Of a stretch of 64,000 bases of DNA, positions 24,120 to 35,000 are shown piece by piece. Location of the stretch: contig LS997563.1 in NCBI GenBank assembly GCA_000469685.2, forward strand, positions 41,270,468 to 41,334,467, read 5' to 3'. The notes below the pieces were generated by a model. That model was not told the origin of the DNA. It was given only the letters and a program-made list of their open reading frames with translations, and ran no database searches. This DNA comes from Haemonchus contortus (lineage: Eukaryota; Nematoda; Chromadorea; Rhabditida; Trichostrongylidae). Both the position numbers and the translations under genes were made by a program. The first letter of the stretch is position 1. Every line of letters starts with the position of its first letter.

Positions 24120-25056
24120 ACGAGCCGACTTCGCCCACTCCTGGGATTTGACCACATTTGCTCTTTTACACCTTAACACTTTTTGCCGCATCCCAGAACG
24201 TTTCTGGGCAGAGTTATAAATTTTTGATCTAAGCTCCGCTCACTTTAGTGCCCACCCCGCCCAATTTGGTGCCCATCCCGCCCACCTATGGGATTTGACA
24301 ACATTTGTTCTTTTACACCTTAACACCTTTTTGCCGCATCCCAGAACGCCTCTGAGCAAAGCTATAAATTTTTGATCTAAGCCGCGCCCACTTTAGTGCC
24401 CACCCTGCCCACCTCGGCGATTTGACCACATTTGTTCTTTTACACCTTAACACCATTTTGCCGCAGCCTAGAACGTTTCCTAGCAAAGTTTCGTTCATTT
24501 TTTGGAAAGTATCTTTCGTCTCAACGCACGCCCCGCCCACCGTGGGCGGGGCTTCGCTAAGCTTATGCACGCCCAGCACGCATAAGGTCCTGCCAACTCA
24601 TTTTACTTTTTTCCTGGCCTCCGCGCCTCGATTGAATCGAGTTATGAATACATATGAAAAGTACCGCCCATTTGGAGGCAGCTCCGCCCACAGCACGTGG
24701 GTCTCCCCCGTCGAGTTTGTTGACCCAATCCTCACCTCTGAACATTTTTTTCCGGCGTCTGTACCTTTTTCGAAGCCAAAATAAGACGTTTGGCTATTCG
24801 CACCGCCCATTCCGGCACTTGTCCCGCCCCCTGTGGGCGGAGCTCCGCAGAGCTCATTTGTGATCCGTTGATCTTATCTTAGGCTCCACCCATCTCTAAC
24901 TTGCCCCGACCTCTAAAGTTGTTTTTCAAGGGACTAAAGTTGTTTTTCAAGTGATACTGAATTTCACGTTGAACATACAGACAAACATACATACACACAT
25001 ACATACATACATACATACAAACAGACACACCAAACTTGTGGATTATATATAGAGAG
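24120..25056 (+). mobile_element. Composite dispersed repeat, copy 2
   Basis: Same order as the copy at 16014-17430, but with only about two and a half 127-type units (CGCATCCCAG at 24187 and 24335, a decayed one at 24462; one unit is lengthened to 148 bp). A perfect GC palindrome follows, CCCCGCCCAC at 24531-24540 with its complement at 24542-24551. Then come (ACAT)n at about 24985-25020 and TTATATATAG at 25043-25052. A direct repeat CTAAAGTTGTTTTTCAAG occurs twice at about 24914-24951. Confidence 0.75.
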
Positions 25057-26078
25057 ATTGGTAGACAAACTCTATCACTTCGACATCGTCCAACTCTGTT
25101 ACCTTTTTACAATTTCCACTGGCAATTTCCTTTTCTCACAGGCAGTTTCCATTTCTTCGCCCAATCCCTTCAATAACTTCGATCCCCAGTCCTTTCCGCA
25201 TCAGTGTATAGTCTGGGAAGCAAGCTATTTCCTTGTGTCAGTTCGTAGCTGTAGAAACGGTGAAGTCCTCTGAGAGCCCACAACTTTTTTCCCATTCAAA
25301 GCCCACCATATGCATCGTAGAATAACAAAATAAGCCTTTGAATATCCGACAAGCAAGCGACGATTTTTCTGAGGTAACAACCGGAGCAGTCGAATCCTAA
25401 TTGCCTCCTTACCCTCCTCTGGGCTCCCTCTACCGCTGTAGAACCGTTCCGTTCGTGCAGATGCAAAGGACCAAACGGTGCTCTGTTCACTGGTCCCGGA
25501 GCGATAATGCTCCACGACATACCGTAGTCGCCGGCAGCAGCGCATTTGATTTTCTTTTTCATTATGCTCAAATTTGTTCTGAGTATCTCATTAGCACGGA
25601 ATTGATGTCCCTCGCAAATGTAGATTACATTCGGATATTTTCCGAATCCTATAGCTGATTCTTCATGGAGCGCTTTAACTGTGAAGAACCGCCAATTTAG
25701 GCCACCAATTTGAATTCCTTTCATCAGTAGCAGGTGCAGTTTTGATGGGTTTGAAGTTTTTCATTGTTCAGGTTGTTTTTTAGAGTTCAGACAGAGTCCG
25801 AAATCAGCCATCCTCTTTTGTCCCGTAGCCAACAACTGGTAGAAGATTTTATTTGAGGATAATCTTTGAAACGGAATATTGGTTCATATAGGGGCGTAAG
25901 AGCTGCTATTATTCTATGTTCGTTATCAGGCAGCCTGTAATTTTCAATTGTTCAACGTTGTAGTCCTTGTGTTTCCTTTTCTGCGTCCAATTTCGTTTTA
26001 TTTTGATTTTCTACATTGTTGCGTACAACCATCCAAATGCAACTGTTCACGTCAGGGATAAAGTTTGCTATTTTCAAG
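25057..26078 (+). other. Upstream region of rpl-41
   Basis: It should hold the promoter of rpl-41 and the downstream operon. A minus-strand open frame of 142 codons at 25296-25724 has no recognisable domain and is not called as a gene. The region ends with a TATTTTCAAG acceptor at 26069-26078, 5 nt before the ATG, the likely spliced-leader site. Confidence 0.5.
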
Positions 26079-26083
26079 GTAAT

Positions 26084-28797
26084 ATGGTTAACGTACCGAA
26101 GGCCAGAAGGACGTTCTGCGACGGCAAATGCCGTAAGCATACGAATCACAAAGTTACCCAATACAAAAAAGGAAAAGAATCGAAATTCGCCCAAGGTGAG
26201 TGTTTCAGCTGTTTTCTTTCCAATTTGAAAGTTTTTTATTTCAATGCTTCAAGTATCCTGTCTGGAGCTCTCTTGTACTTTTAGTTCCACTTTTACATTT
26301 CCTCCAAAAATAAATAGTGCCGGAACTTTTCTTTAATTTTGTAATCGCCGCAGTTTTCTTTACTTTTGAGTTATGCTATCAACTACCTGCTGTTGTCGTT
26401 TTTTTCTCAAACTTTATCTTGGAAATGGCGGAGTAAACGTTAGCTATCCTTCGAGTTTGTCTCAGCAGAACTACCCCTCATAAGTAGTTGAAGTATCATT
26501 ATTGGATGAATTGCTTTAATTGCTCTCTTCTTCTTTTATGGCCTCGTTTAGTGCAGAATTTGACAATTGTTTTTCCCCGAACCAATGCTGTTCTAAAGGT
26601 GTCTTCGGGTCTTGTTCCTTAATATTTACTAGGAAAAAACAATCATATATGCATTCTCCGGTACCTTATTCTGTTTTCTCATAATGCTTTGGAAAATGTT
26701 TCCTTTATGATTGATTACACATCGGTAAAGGTTTCGACGAATATCGGCATGGTAACTCTTGAGGCGAGTCACGTTCCCCAATCAACATTTAGTGCAATGA
26801 AAAGTCTAATAAGACGGTTTCTAGATTTCAAAGTGTCAACATATTTTATGGAGAACGCCTAGTTTGTCCTTCCAGTCTCACGTGTTTGTGCAGTGATCAA
26901 TTTTGATTAAGGTCATTTTCAAGGAGTCATTGAATATTTATTGCGGGCTGCTTTCGGAAATAGTAGAAATAGTAGGTTTCTGGCCGTATCACTTTAATTT
27001 CACCAACTTCCATGGGAAATGTTTCGAATATTGTTCCAAAACATCAGCAACTTATCGAGGGTTTTCTGTTTGAAGCACATCTTCGCAATGGTGTATTTTT
27101 CCGTACTAGATGAAAGTTGCGGTTGGCCGATTAAAATTCTGTAAATGGAAGTAGTTAATTGGCATGCGAGCCCGTTAAATATGTATTAGGTTGAGTCATA
27201 AGTCCTCGGACAAATTGGCAACGATAATATTTATCTTACAATTTTTAAACGACAATAGCGAATCATTTGAAATATGCCCCATTGGCATCGATGGTCTTCT
27301 GCCAATGCTTGGGCAGATCGTAGATGTCCTTGCTTTAGAACGCTGGGAGCTGGCCCTTGGAGAAGTGCACCAGTGCCATTTTGATGTCGTCGCGGGTTTG
27401 AAAGTCCTGACCATCCAGATGACGTTGAAGATGGGGAAAAAGGTGGAAATACGAGGGATTCAGATCTGAGGAACATGGTTGGCGCGGTAAAGTTGTCCTG
27501 CCGAAATTCGTCAGTTCAGTTTTGGTCGTTATTGCAATGTGAGGGCGAGCGTTGTCGTGCTGGAAGTAAACTTTGTGCTGCTGTGGACGTGTAGCTTCGG
27601 GATTCGCCTTCAAATTCCTCAGTCGCGTAATGTAGACGTGTGCGGTCACTGTGCATCCTTCGTCTAGCAGCTCCCATTATTCGACACGGAGAGCGCTCCA
27701 CCAGAATCAGAGCACAACCTCCTTGGTGTGTACGTTGGGTTTGTGGGAGTCTTCTGCATGCGCACCTTTGTCAATCCATTGAGCACGCCGGTGAACGTTA
27801 GAGTAGAGGTTCGACTTCGCACCGCTGGTGACTAGGTACTCGAGCCACGTGTGGTGCCCTCGAGCGTGAGGAGAGAAAGTGCCACGTCGTCGCGGCGGTC
27901 TATGTCATACTGCTTCAAAGCATGAAGCATCTATGGACCGAGCTTTCGCACTTGTCGATTGACTTCAATTCACGAAGAACTGTGGACTGACTCCTCAAGG
28001 GTGGCTGCCAGTTCACGAGTAGTTTGATACGGATCGGCTCCCACCTGGCTCTGCAGCACTTTCAAATCCAACTTCAGTGAGTGTCCCGGACGGTCTTCAT
28101 TTTCGACGGAATAGTCGCCCGATGCGAACTTCTAGTGCCACTTGTAAATTGTACACCTCCTGCTTGTGAACGTCCTTCATGCCTCTATCGATTGCCGCGG
28201 GTTCATGGCCAGATAAAAAAATAAATATGATAGTGTTGCGGATGTGGAGTTGCGACGGCTTGAAATCATGAGGCGCAGTTGCTGGAAAGGGAACAGTTAG
28301 GTGTCTTTTCCAGTATGCTTTGAAAGAGCTTTCCATACTCTATCTAACAATGCCTCGCACGTTCATTTTCGTCACCTCTTTCCCGAGTTATGATCGCTAG
28401 AAGTCATCACTATCACATTGTCCGAGGACTTATGACTCAACCTAATATTTCACCTTTCCCATAACTGACTCCTACTGTACTGCTTAAGGTCGACGACGTT
28501 ACGATCGTAAACAGGCTGGGTTCGGTGGGCAAACCAAGCCCATCTTCAGGAAGAAGGCCAAGACCACAAAGAAGATTGTGCTTCGTATGGAATGCACCGA
28601 GTGCAAGCATAAGAAGCAGTTGCCCATCAAGCGGTATGTTGTGGAATTTACTTTGATTTTTAGAGGCTAAAATGACAATGTTTGTTTTTATTAGCGAGGG
28701 GGGCACTTATGTCCAAGTTAATGCAAACGATTTCAGATGCAAGCACTTTGAGTTGGGAGGACAAAAGAAGGCTCGTGGTCAAGTTATCCAATTCTAA
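26084..28797 (+). CDS. rpl-41: Large-subunit ribosomal protein eL42 (L36A/L44)
   Basis: Zinc-ribbon protein of the 60S E-site. Exons 26084-26195, 28489-28633 and 28737-28797 give 318 nt and 105 residues, the usual family length. All splice sites are GT-AG and the phases agree. It begins [19 protein letters not shown] and ends QVIQF. Zinc cysteines are C12, C16, C73, C76 and C87. GGQTKPIF keeps the proline known in yeast to affect cycloheximide sensitivity. It is near-identical by recollection to C. elegans RPL-41. Intron 1 is 2293 bp because it carries a mariner. The ATG lies 5 nt after an AG acceptor. nbs-1 follows on the same strand after 260 bp. Confidence 0.97.
27186..28445 (-). mobile_element. 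Mariner-type DNA transposon in rpl-41 intron 1
   Basis: Perfect 28-bp terminal inverted repeats at 27186-27213 and 28418-28445 (outer end TTAGGTTGAGTCAT) flanked by TA on both sides (27184-27185, 28446-28447), the target duplication of Tc1/mariner elements. Length 1260 bp. The right end is 43 bp before the exon 2 acceptor. The inside encodes a broken transposase on the minus strand. Hookworms have a known mariner called bandit; whether this belongs to it was not tested. Confidence 0.95.
27240..27701 (-). pseudogene. Mariner transposase remnant
   Basis: The minus strand reads [13 protein letters not shown] and [20 protein letters not shown], the second and third catalytic regions of a mariner DD34D transposase. 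In the third the usual PSD is PSY, so the last catalytic aspartate is lost. A TAA at 27335-27337 interrupts the frame before the ending [15 protein letters not shown]. Upstream parts are in other frames. The copy cannot encode an active enzyme. Confidence 0.9.
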
Positions 28798-29057
28798 GCA
28801 AGCGCCTTTCATTGTTGTTGTTAATGGTTTCTGCTGAAATGAATCATGTCTATTTTTTCGTGTTGTTGTCGATCCAAACGCGGTACCAAGCCAGTACTGT
28901 GTAAAACATGGGGTTTTACAGGAAAGTGTAGGCTATAAGTCGTTTTACTTTGGTCACAAAGGATTTTTCTCACCTCACTGCGACGTATCATTACTCATGT
29001 AATGTTATTGTTTCTCAGTTATGAACCGGTGACTATAACTATGTGCTGCCATAAAAT
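28798..29057 (+). promoter_or_regulatory. rpl-41/nbs-1 intercistronic region, Ur-like element
   Basis: Short spacer between two same-strand genes. It has a U-rich stretch near 28855, a perfect 8-bp stem with 5-nt loop (TGTAAAAC 28900-28907, GTTTTACA 28913-28920), then TACTTT at 28946-28951 (fits UAYYUU), and a TTTCTCAG acceptor ending 29018, 67 nt further on. C. elegans Ur elements, which direct SL2 trans-splicing, combine a stem with UAYYUU motifs before the acceptor. No AATAAA is seen for rpl-41. Two tiny upstream ORFs (29021-29032 and 29041-29061) precede the proposed nbs-1 start. Function is inferred. Confidence 0.5.
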
Positions 29058-32000
29058 ATGATGCAAGGTGTACGGGTACTGGATATTTCTGGTAAAGGTT
29101 AGTATTGCCCATATCCTCTACAACTTAGCTCTAACTTTTGTTGCATCTAGTTTTATGTCTAAACCTTTACCGAAGTTTCTTCAGTGAGCGGATTGTTCAG
29201 AAAAGAGGAATGTTGGAGTTATTCATTTCAGTTAGGTTCAAAAACTAGTAATTCGTCAACTGACTATTAGGTCCGACAGAAAGCTCTGTCCGTTCTTATC
29301 CGTATTAGGGCACAAACAGCGGCAGAAATTTTTCTGTAAATCCTGATTGTGTTATCCTTCACTGCGAAAACTACCCTTTTCTTCTAATAAGCCGAGAACA
29401 GAAGCTAGAGGTGAGGAACTCGGTCAGCTTCCGGTATTTCAGTGTTATATACCTTCGGCTCTGTTGGTGAAAACGTATTTATTGGCCGAGACAAGAAGAA
29501 ATGCGGTATTGTCCTTCCAATCAACGCAGAAGGTGTGTCCAGAGTGCATGGATCGTTGGAATGGGTCACTGAGGTATCAAATGCATGATGAATTAACTCT
29601 TTTCTGAATAGCCCTATCAAATTCCTTTTATCTCTTTTAAGACCTGTCTTTTGCTACGGGAACTAGCTTGATAAGTTTTTCTTTAGAATGAGCTCGGCTT
29701 CTCTGATTCAAGCACCTACGGAACCGTAGTGAATGGGACGCTTCTGAAGAACAAAACCGGAGTAGTTCATGACGGAGCTCATATTTTTGTGGGGGATGTT
29801 GAACTCATCATTTCATTTCCTCAGCAGCAGTCAGGATCCGAAACAAACCTCGGTAATAGAGTGCTGACATCAAAACAGGTTCGGTTGATTTTTCAACCTT
29901 TTTTTTTCTCTTTTTCAATGCACTTCTATAGAGAACAGCTGCGAAAAGGAAAAATGTACCCTGTGATGGTTTGGAAAAGGAAAGTAAAAGGTCGAAACTG
30001 AATCCGAACGTGAGCAGGGCGACTCCTAAACAATCGCAAGTGAGTGATTTTCTGCCAATCTGAACAAGCTAAATGGTAGCAAATGGTTACTTATTGCGCG
30101 TGTGGTTGTACATGTCGAGCAGTAGAGGATCGCGTTTCGTGGCCACTCAAGAAAAATACTAGTATAATTCTCCAAAAGTCTTTTCAAAAGCGCTCCACCA
30201 CTTTGTACAAATCTTTTGTGGAAGGTTGTGATTTGGCAGCATCGTTCACTGCTATCGAACTGTTCCAGTATTCGGATTCCTTAATCATTAACTAGTGAAC
30301 AATTAGCGGTATACTTGCTCTAACCCATTTCCTAGATCCTATCAAAGACATCTTTCTGCTGAAAGGGTCACCCTCCAGGGAGAGGTGTAAAAACGAGCCG
30401 GGGCAATGGATTCCAAATTGATCATTAATAGATGGTTTCCTATTGATACGCTATAATCTAAACCTCTTCTATTGTTTTGATGCATCTTTTGTGAAAGTCG
30501 CTTTACAGATATCCTCGTTTTTTGTCAAAAAACCCGTTGTGATTGACAGTGACGATGACTGTGCTATCATAGCCGAAGATACGGTACACAGGTGAGTTAC
30601 TTCCCAGTTTCGTTGCTTCTTTCATTCCGGGAACTTCTGCTGGTTTAGTCGAGCTGCAGATTCTCTGGGAAAGGTGAAAGGAAATATGATCTCGTTTGTT
30701 AGTGATTCGGTTGGGTCGCCTCCAGACTCGGCAATAAATCGCCTAGGACGAAATTCAGGTTAATCAGGTTTTATTCAAAGAAGTAGCAGTTGAGTATGAT
30801 TGAGTTTGTGTTTTTAGGTAGTATATCTTCGTCGAGCACTCAAATGCCGTCAAACGGCATAGCACGTCGCAAAAAGGTGAAGAGCTCAATAGTTAGTTCT
30901 CGCCATGATTCATTTTTCACTGTTGGGAAGTTCACCTCATTGTCTTCAGCAATGTATTTTTGACGTCAACAAACGTCCGTCTACATCGAGAACATCGATA
31001 GTATTGGCCGAAGACACGCAACCAGAAACTGTATCAACGGGAACAATAGAATTCCTACCGAAAGAAGAAACCAGGACGCTAAATAATATCACTACATGCA
31101 TCCCTGACACTTCTGATGGAGTGTAAGCATTTTTGAAGTGCTTATAAAACACTTGTTTTCTGCATGAAACATTTCGCAGAGACCTTTTCCCTTGTCTGTC
31201 GTACTGAAACATGCCTCTCTGTTACCGCGTACCAATATTGCATGTAAGCGGGGCTAAAGCGGACGTGATTTGCTTTTATGCGTAGCCTGGCCTTCACTTT
31301 ACTTATTACCATTCCAAGGAGGTTAAGTTACCCTTCTATTTACAGTGAACTTTCCGGCAACTTGCAGAGATGCGGAGACGCTGCTATTCTAGGTGATAAG
31401 GTATGTTCTCCAGTTGTATATTAGAGAATTCACGTCAAGCTAATTTTTCTGTAATTAAGGATACTGCAGCAACAATAACTGCTAAATTGTCTGCGCCGAA
31501 AGGACTTAAGAATTCAAATGGATCGCCTGCAGATTCGGCCGGATGTCAACTCAGACAGAAACTAAGTATGAATGGAACTCCAACAGTGGTGAATTTGATG
31601 AATTACTAGAGTTTATACCTTTTTAGATAATATGACTTCATCGGTCAATCAGTTGACATCAAAGGGCGCAGTACGTCGTAAAAAGGTGAAAAGCTTTTAC
31701 TTACCAATGTTATATGATTATCTTTTTGTGATGAACCCCCTCATCTTATTGTCTACAGCAGTGCATTTTTGGCGTCAACGGACGTCCGACTGCACCACCA
31801 ACATCTGTAGTACTAGCAGAGGACACACAACTAGGAACTGTATCGCGGTCGAAAGAATTTCTGGCAAAAAACGCTAGCAAGACACTAAATAATGTCACCA
31901 CCTGCATTCCGGACACATGCGATCAAAAGTAGGTATCTTGAAATGGCTCCGATGCTCAATAGGAAGTAGTTATCAAAGATGAAATATAGGAGATCTTGTT

Positions 32001-35000
32001 CCCAACGTGAGGCATCCGTATGATGTAGAACTTGATGAGATCCTAGTGACCCAATAAACATAAAAGCTCTTACTTCTAATTTTAGAGCACGTTTGGGTGA
32101 TTCGCAGATCTTGAAGACGGTGTCGAACTGGAATAGCAATGTAGGGTCTTCTCCTCTAGTTCCTTGGGACAAGTTTGGTTGGCTTATTTTTCTTGTATTT
32201 AAGGATACTGTGGCAAAGGATGGTACTTCATTGTTTGCGCCAAAGATCTCTGCATCGTCTATGCAAGTTAAACATTCAGTTGCAGCTGCTGCGGAAGACT
32301 TTTCTGATGACGAAATAGTGGTCCCTCTTGAGGAACCTGATGTGGTAGGTTTCATTGTTAGAGTTATGTTCTTCAGCCTTCTTCTATGCTTTTATGATGA
32401 ATAAGAATGGTGCTAAAAAATGAGAGATTTGTCCTCAGTAAGACATGTGATATAGGTCATCGTATACCACTACTTAAGCAAGTTTTATTCGTATCCTGTC
32501 GAATTCGAGGTGATTGTTTACAAGACTCAAAACTATACCTAGAGAATCACTTGTTCCATGCAATTTATATTAGAAACTAGCCGGTCATCCATGGACGCTT
32601 TTCATGACTCGTTCTGGTCTCTGCCCCTTGCCACCCTGGTGAAGTCAGACGCTGAGTTGTGACAATCACCAAACCTGTTATTGGCAATTTAGGATGCAAG
32701 GGCTTCTCGTTCTTCGCAGCATAATCTGAAAAATCAGCCGTCAACAGTTGCAACCGCTAAGACATTCAAGGTCAACCACACACTTGGTAAACTTCATTAG
32801 TTGGATTTTTGAATTTCAGTAGATGTTGTAGACTTGGTTTCCAGCCACATCGCAAAAGACCTCCAAACGCTCGTCTGGAAAGAAAACTAGCATTTTTGAT
32901 ACAGTGGCACCTAAGAAGCAACACCTCAAGAAAATCGTGGATAGCGTATCTGATGACGACGAGATCGCCGTTATAGAGGAGGTTGAGAAGGTATGTCCTC
33001 TGCCAGAAGCACGAAAACTTGTTCCCGGGAAAGTTATCAAAGCTGTGTTATTAGTAAGCTTCCATGTGGACTGGCATATGATATGATGACGATAATGAAA
33101 GTGCATATAGGCTGTACTGTATTGATGTGTTAGTACAGATTCTAGTTAATGTCATTCAAGACTGCGACATTACGGTCTTCTTCGTCATTCATTCCGAAGA
33201 TATCAGCTTCTCCCATCCACGCCTGTCGGCCGACAGAGTCAAATACCAGTTCCTGTAAGAAAACTTTGAATTGAATGTTTGGTGCCTGGAATTTTGGCTT
33301 TTTCAGCTTTGTCTAACAAAACTGAAAGGCGTGCGCCCGGAAAGAAAGCCAGTATTTTTGAGCAGCTACCTGATAGAAAACCACAGTCATCTTCTAAGAT
33401 TATGGAAAGCATTGCCAACGAGGAGATGGATGAATCATTCGAACAGCCTGACTTGGTAAGTATAGCAGTGCGGGTAACTTGTTCAATGGTTTTTCTATTT
33501 CCTCATTGTTTGCATTTTATATTGGTTCGTGAAGGACTATTGTTTTAGAATGACATATATTATTCTTCGTTCATTCATCCTCGTAAGAAATACCGGAATT
33601 TCCGAAAGCCGCTTAACTGACCTCTGCATTCATACATTTTTCATCACCCCAGATGTGTCCGTTGGCAACTCTGTTCTGGGAATGGACGGTTCTATTCTCC
33701 TGAAAATGTGTATCGACTATGAAAGGTTTCGTAGTGGGATGACATAGACGAAGGCTGGATGAGATCCCGGCTCACGCGTTTAGCAGCACTTCTTGACAGC
33801 GTCTGCCGAACAAGAATTTGGCAACATTTATGCGTTAACACCCCCATGTTTTCGGAACGGCTAGCTGTTATTCGATCAGGATGGGAACAGCCAATCAAAC
33901 GTTGGCTGATCCTTTTACACTCGCGAACTTCTCCCTGACCTATCTTCTGATTAGAATGAAATTGAGTGCGCGGCTCACTTTGAAGTGATCAATAACCTCG
34001 ACGGCTTCTGTTCTTCCTCCCAAAGTTTAAGGATGAACTCGCTTCTCAAAATTATAGCGTTTTTCGTTCTGCAAAGTTCCTTGCCGTTACTCTTCACATG
34101 AACTCATCTCAGTCTGTTATTTTGCACGTATACTATCTATGAACTCGCGGCTTTTGGCCCTGGAATTCTTGCCAGGTCACATGCCCTCAAGAGCTCCCAT
34201 TAAGGCTGCAAATTCATGTTCCTGTCCAAATTCCTGCGTGTTTCAGAAAAATATATTAAAACTGGTTTCAAGCGGCAAACGTTATGACAATGGAGACGAT
34301 GATGCGGATACTGAAGATACGAAAGGACTCGAGATTGAACGTGTCGTTGCGAAACTGGTTCGTGCTCGACACCTTTTATAACAAATGATTTGAATTGTTA
34401 TTTAGTTGAAAAACTGGCTCTTTACAATGTAGTAGTAAAAGTAGTTTGTGGAAGAAACCATTTCCCGGCTTCCTAGCTGTGCAATGGCTTAAATTGAATT
34501 AGACGCAACGAGTTCAACACGCATTGTGACGATAGGGTTGTTTTCGTTTGACGCTGCGGCTCATTAGCGCAGATTTGGGAGGCGTAAGTGTTTTCGGTAT
34601 AATCGATAGTCTTCTAGAACTTTAGGGAAAGCTCTCTAGTAGTAGTCTTACTAATGTTTACCGTCAGAGCTTGCCCTGATATTCTTTGTATTTTTTGGCT
34701 GATCAATTTTGCTGAGCGCCGATGAGTACCTCGACTTGGGCGAATTAGGGCAATAAAGCAGGATCGGAGAGTGTTGGCACATAGAGGGGGAAAGTTAAGA
34801 GGGCAAAGGGATGAAGGATAAGTGGACGAGACGATAAAAAAACATCTCCCAGATAATCTAGGGAGCCCTCAAAACATGTGAGAAGTTAAGAGAATGAGGG
34901 AAACCTCCAAAATATTTGCGTGACTATACAATTTGTCCATGGGTGGGTAAGTAAAAACTATCGAGCGTTGGCCTATCGTATTTGACCAACAAACCTTTTC

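Noticed and set aside
24985..25020. (ACAT)n as a possible CRISPR-like or regulatory array
   Set aside because: A simple tetranucleotide microsatellite inside the dispersed repeat tail.
25296..25724. 142-codon open frame on the minus strand upstream of rpl-41
   Set aside because: No domain, no splice context and an overlapping open frame on the other strand; position in a promoter region makes chance more likely.
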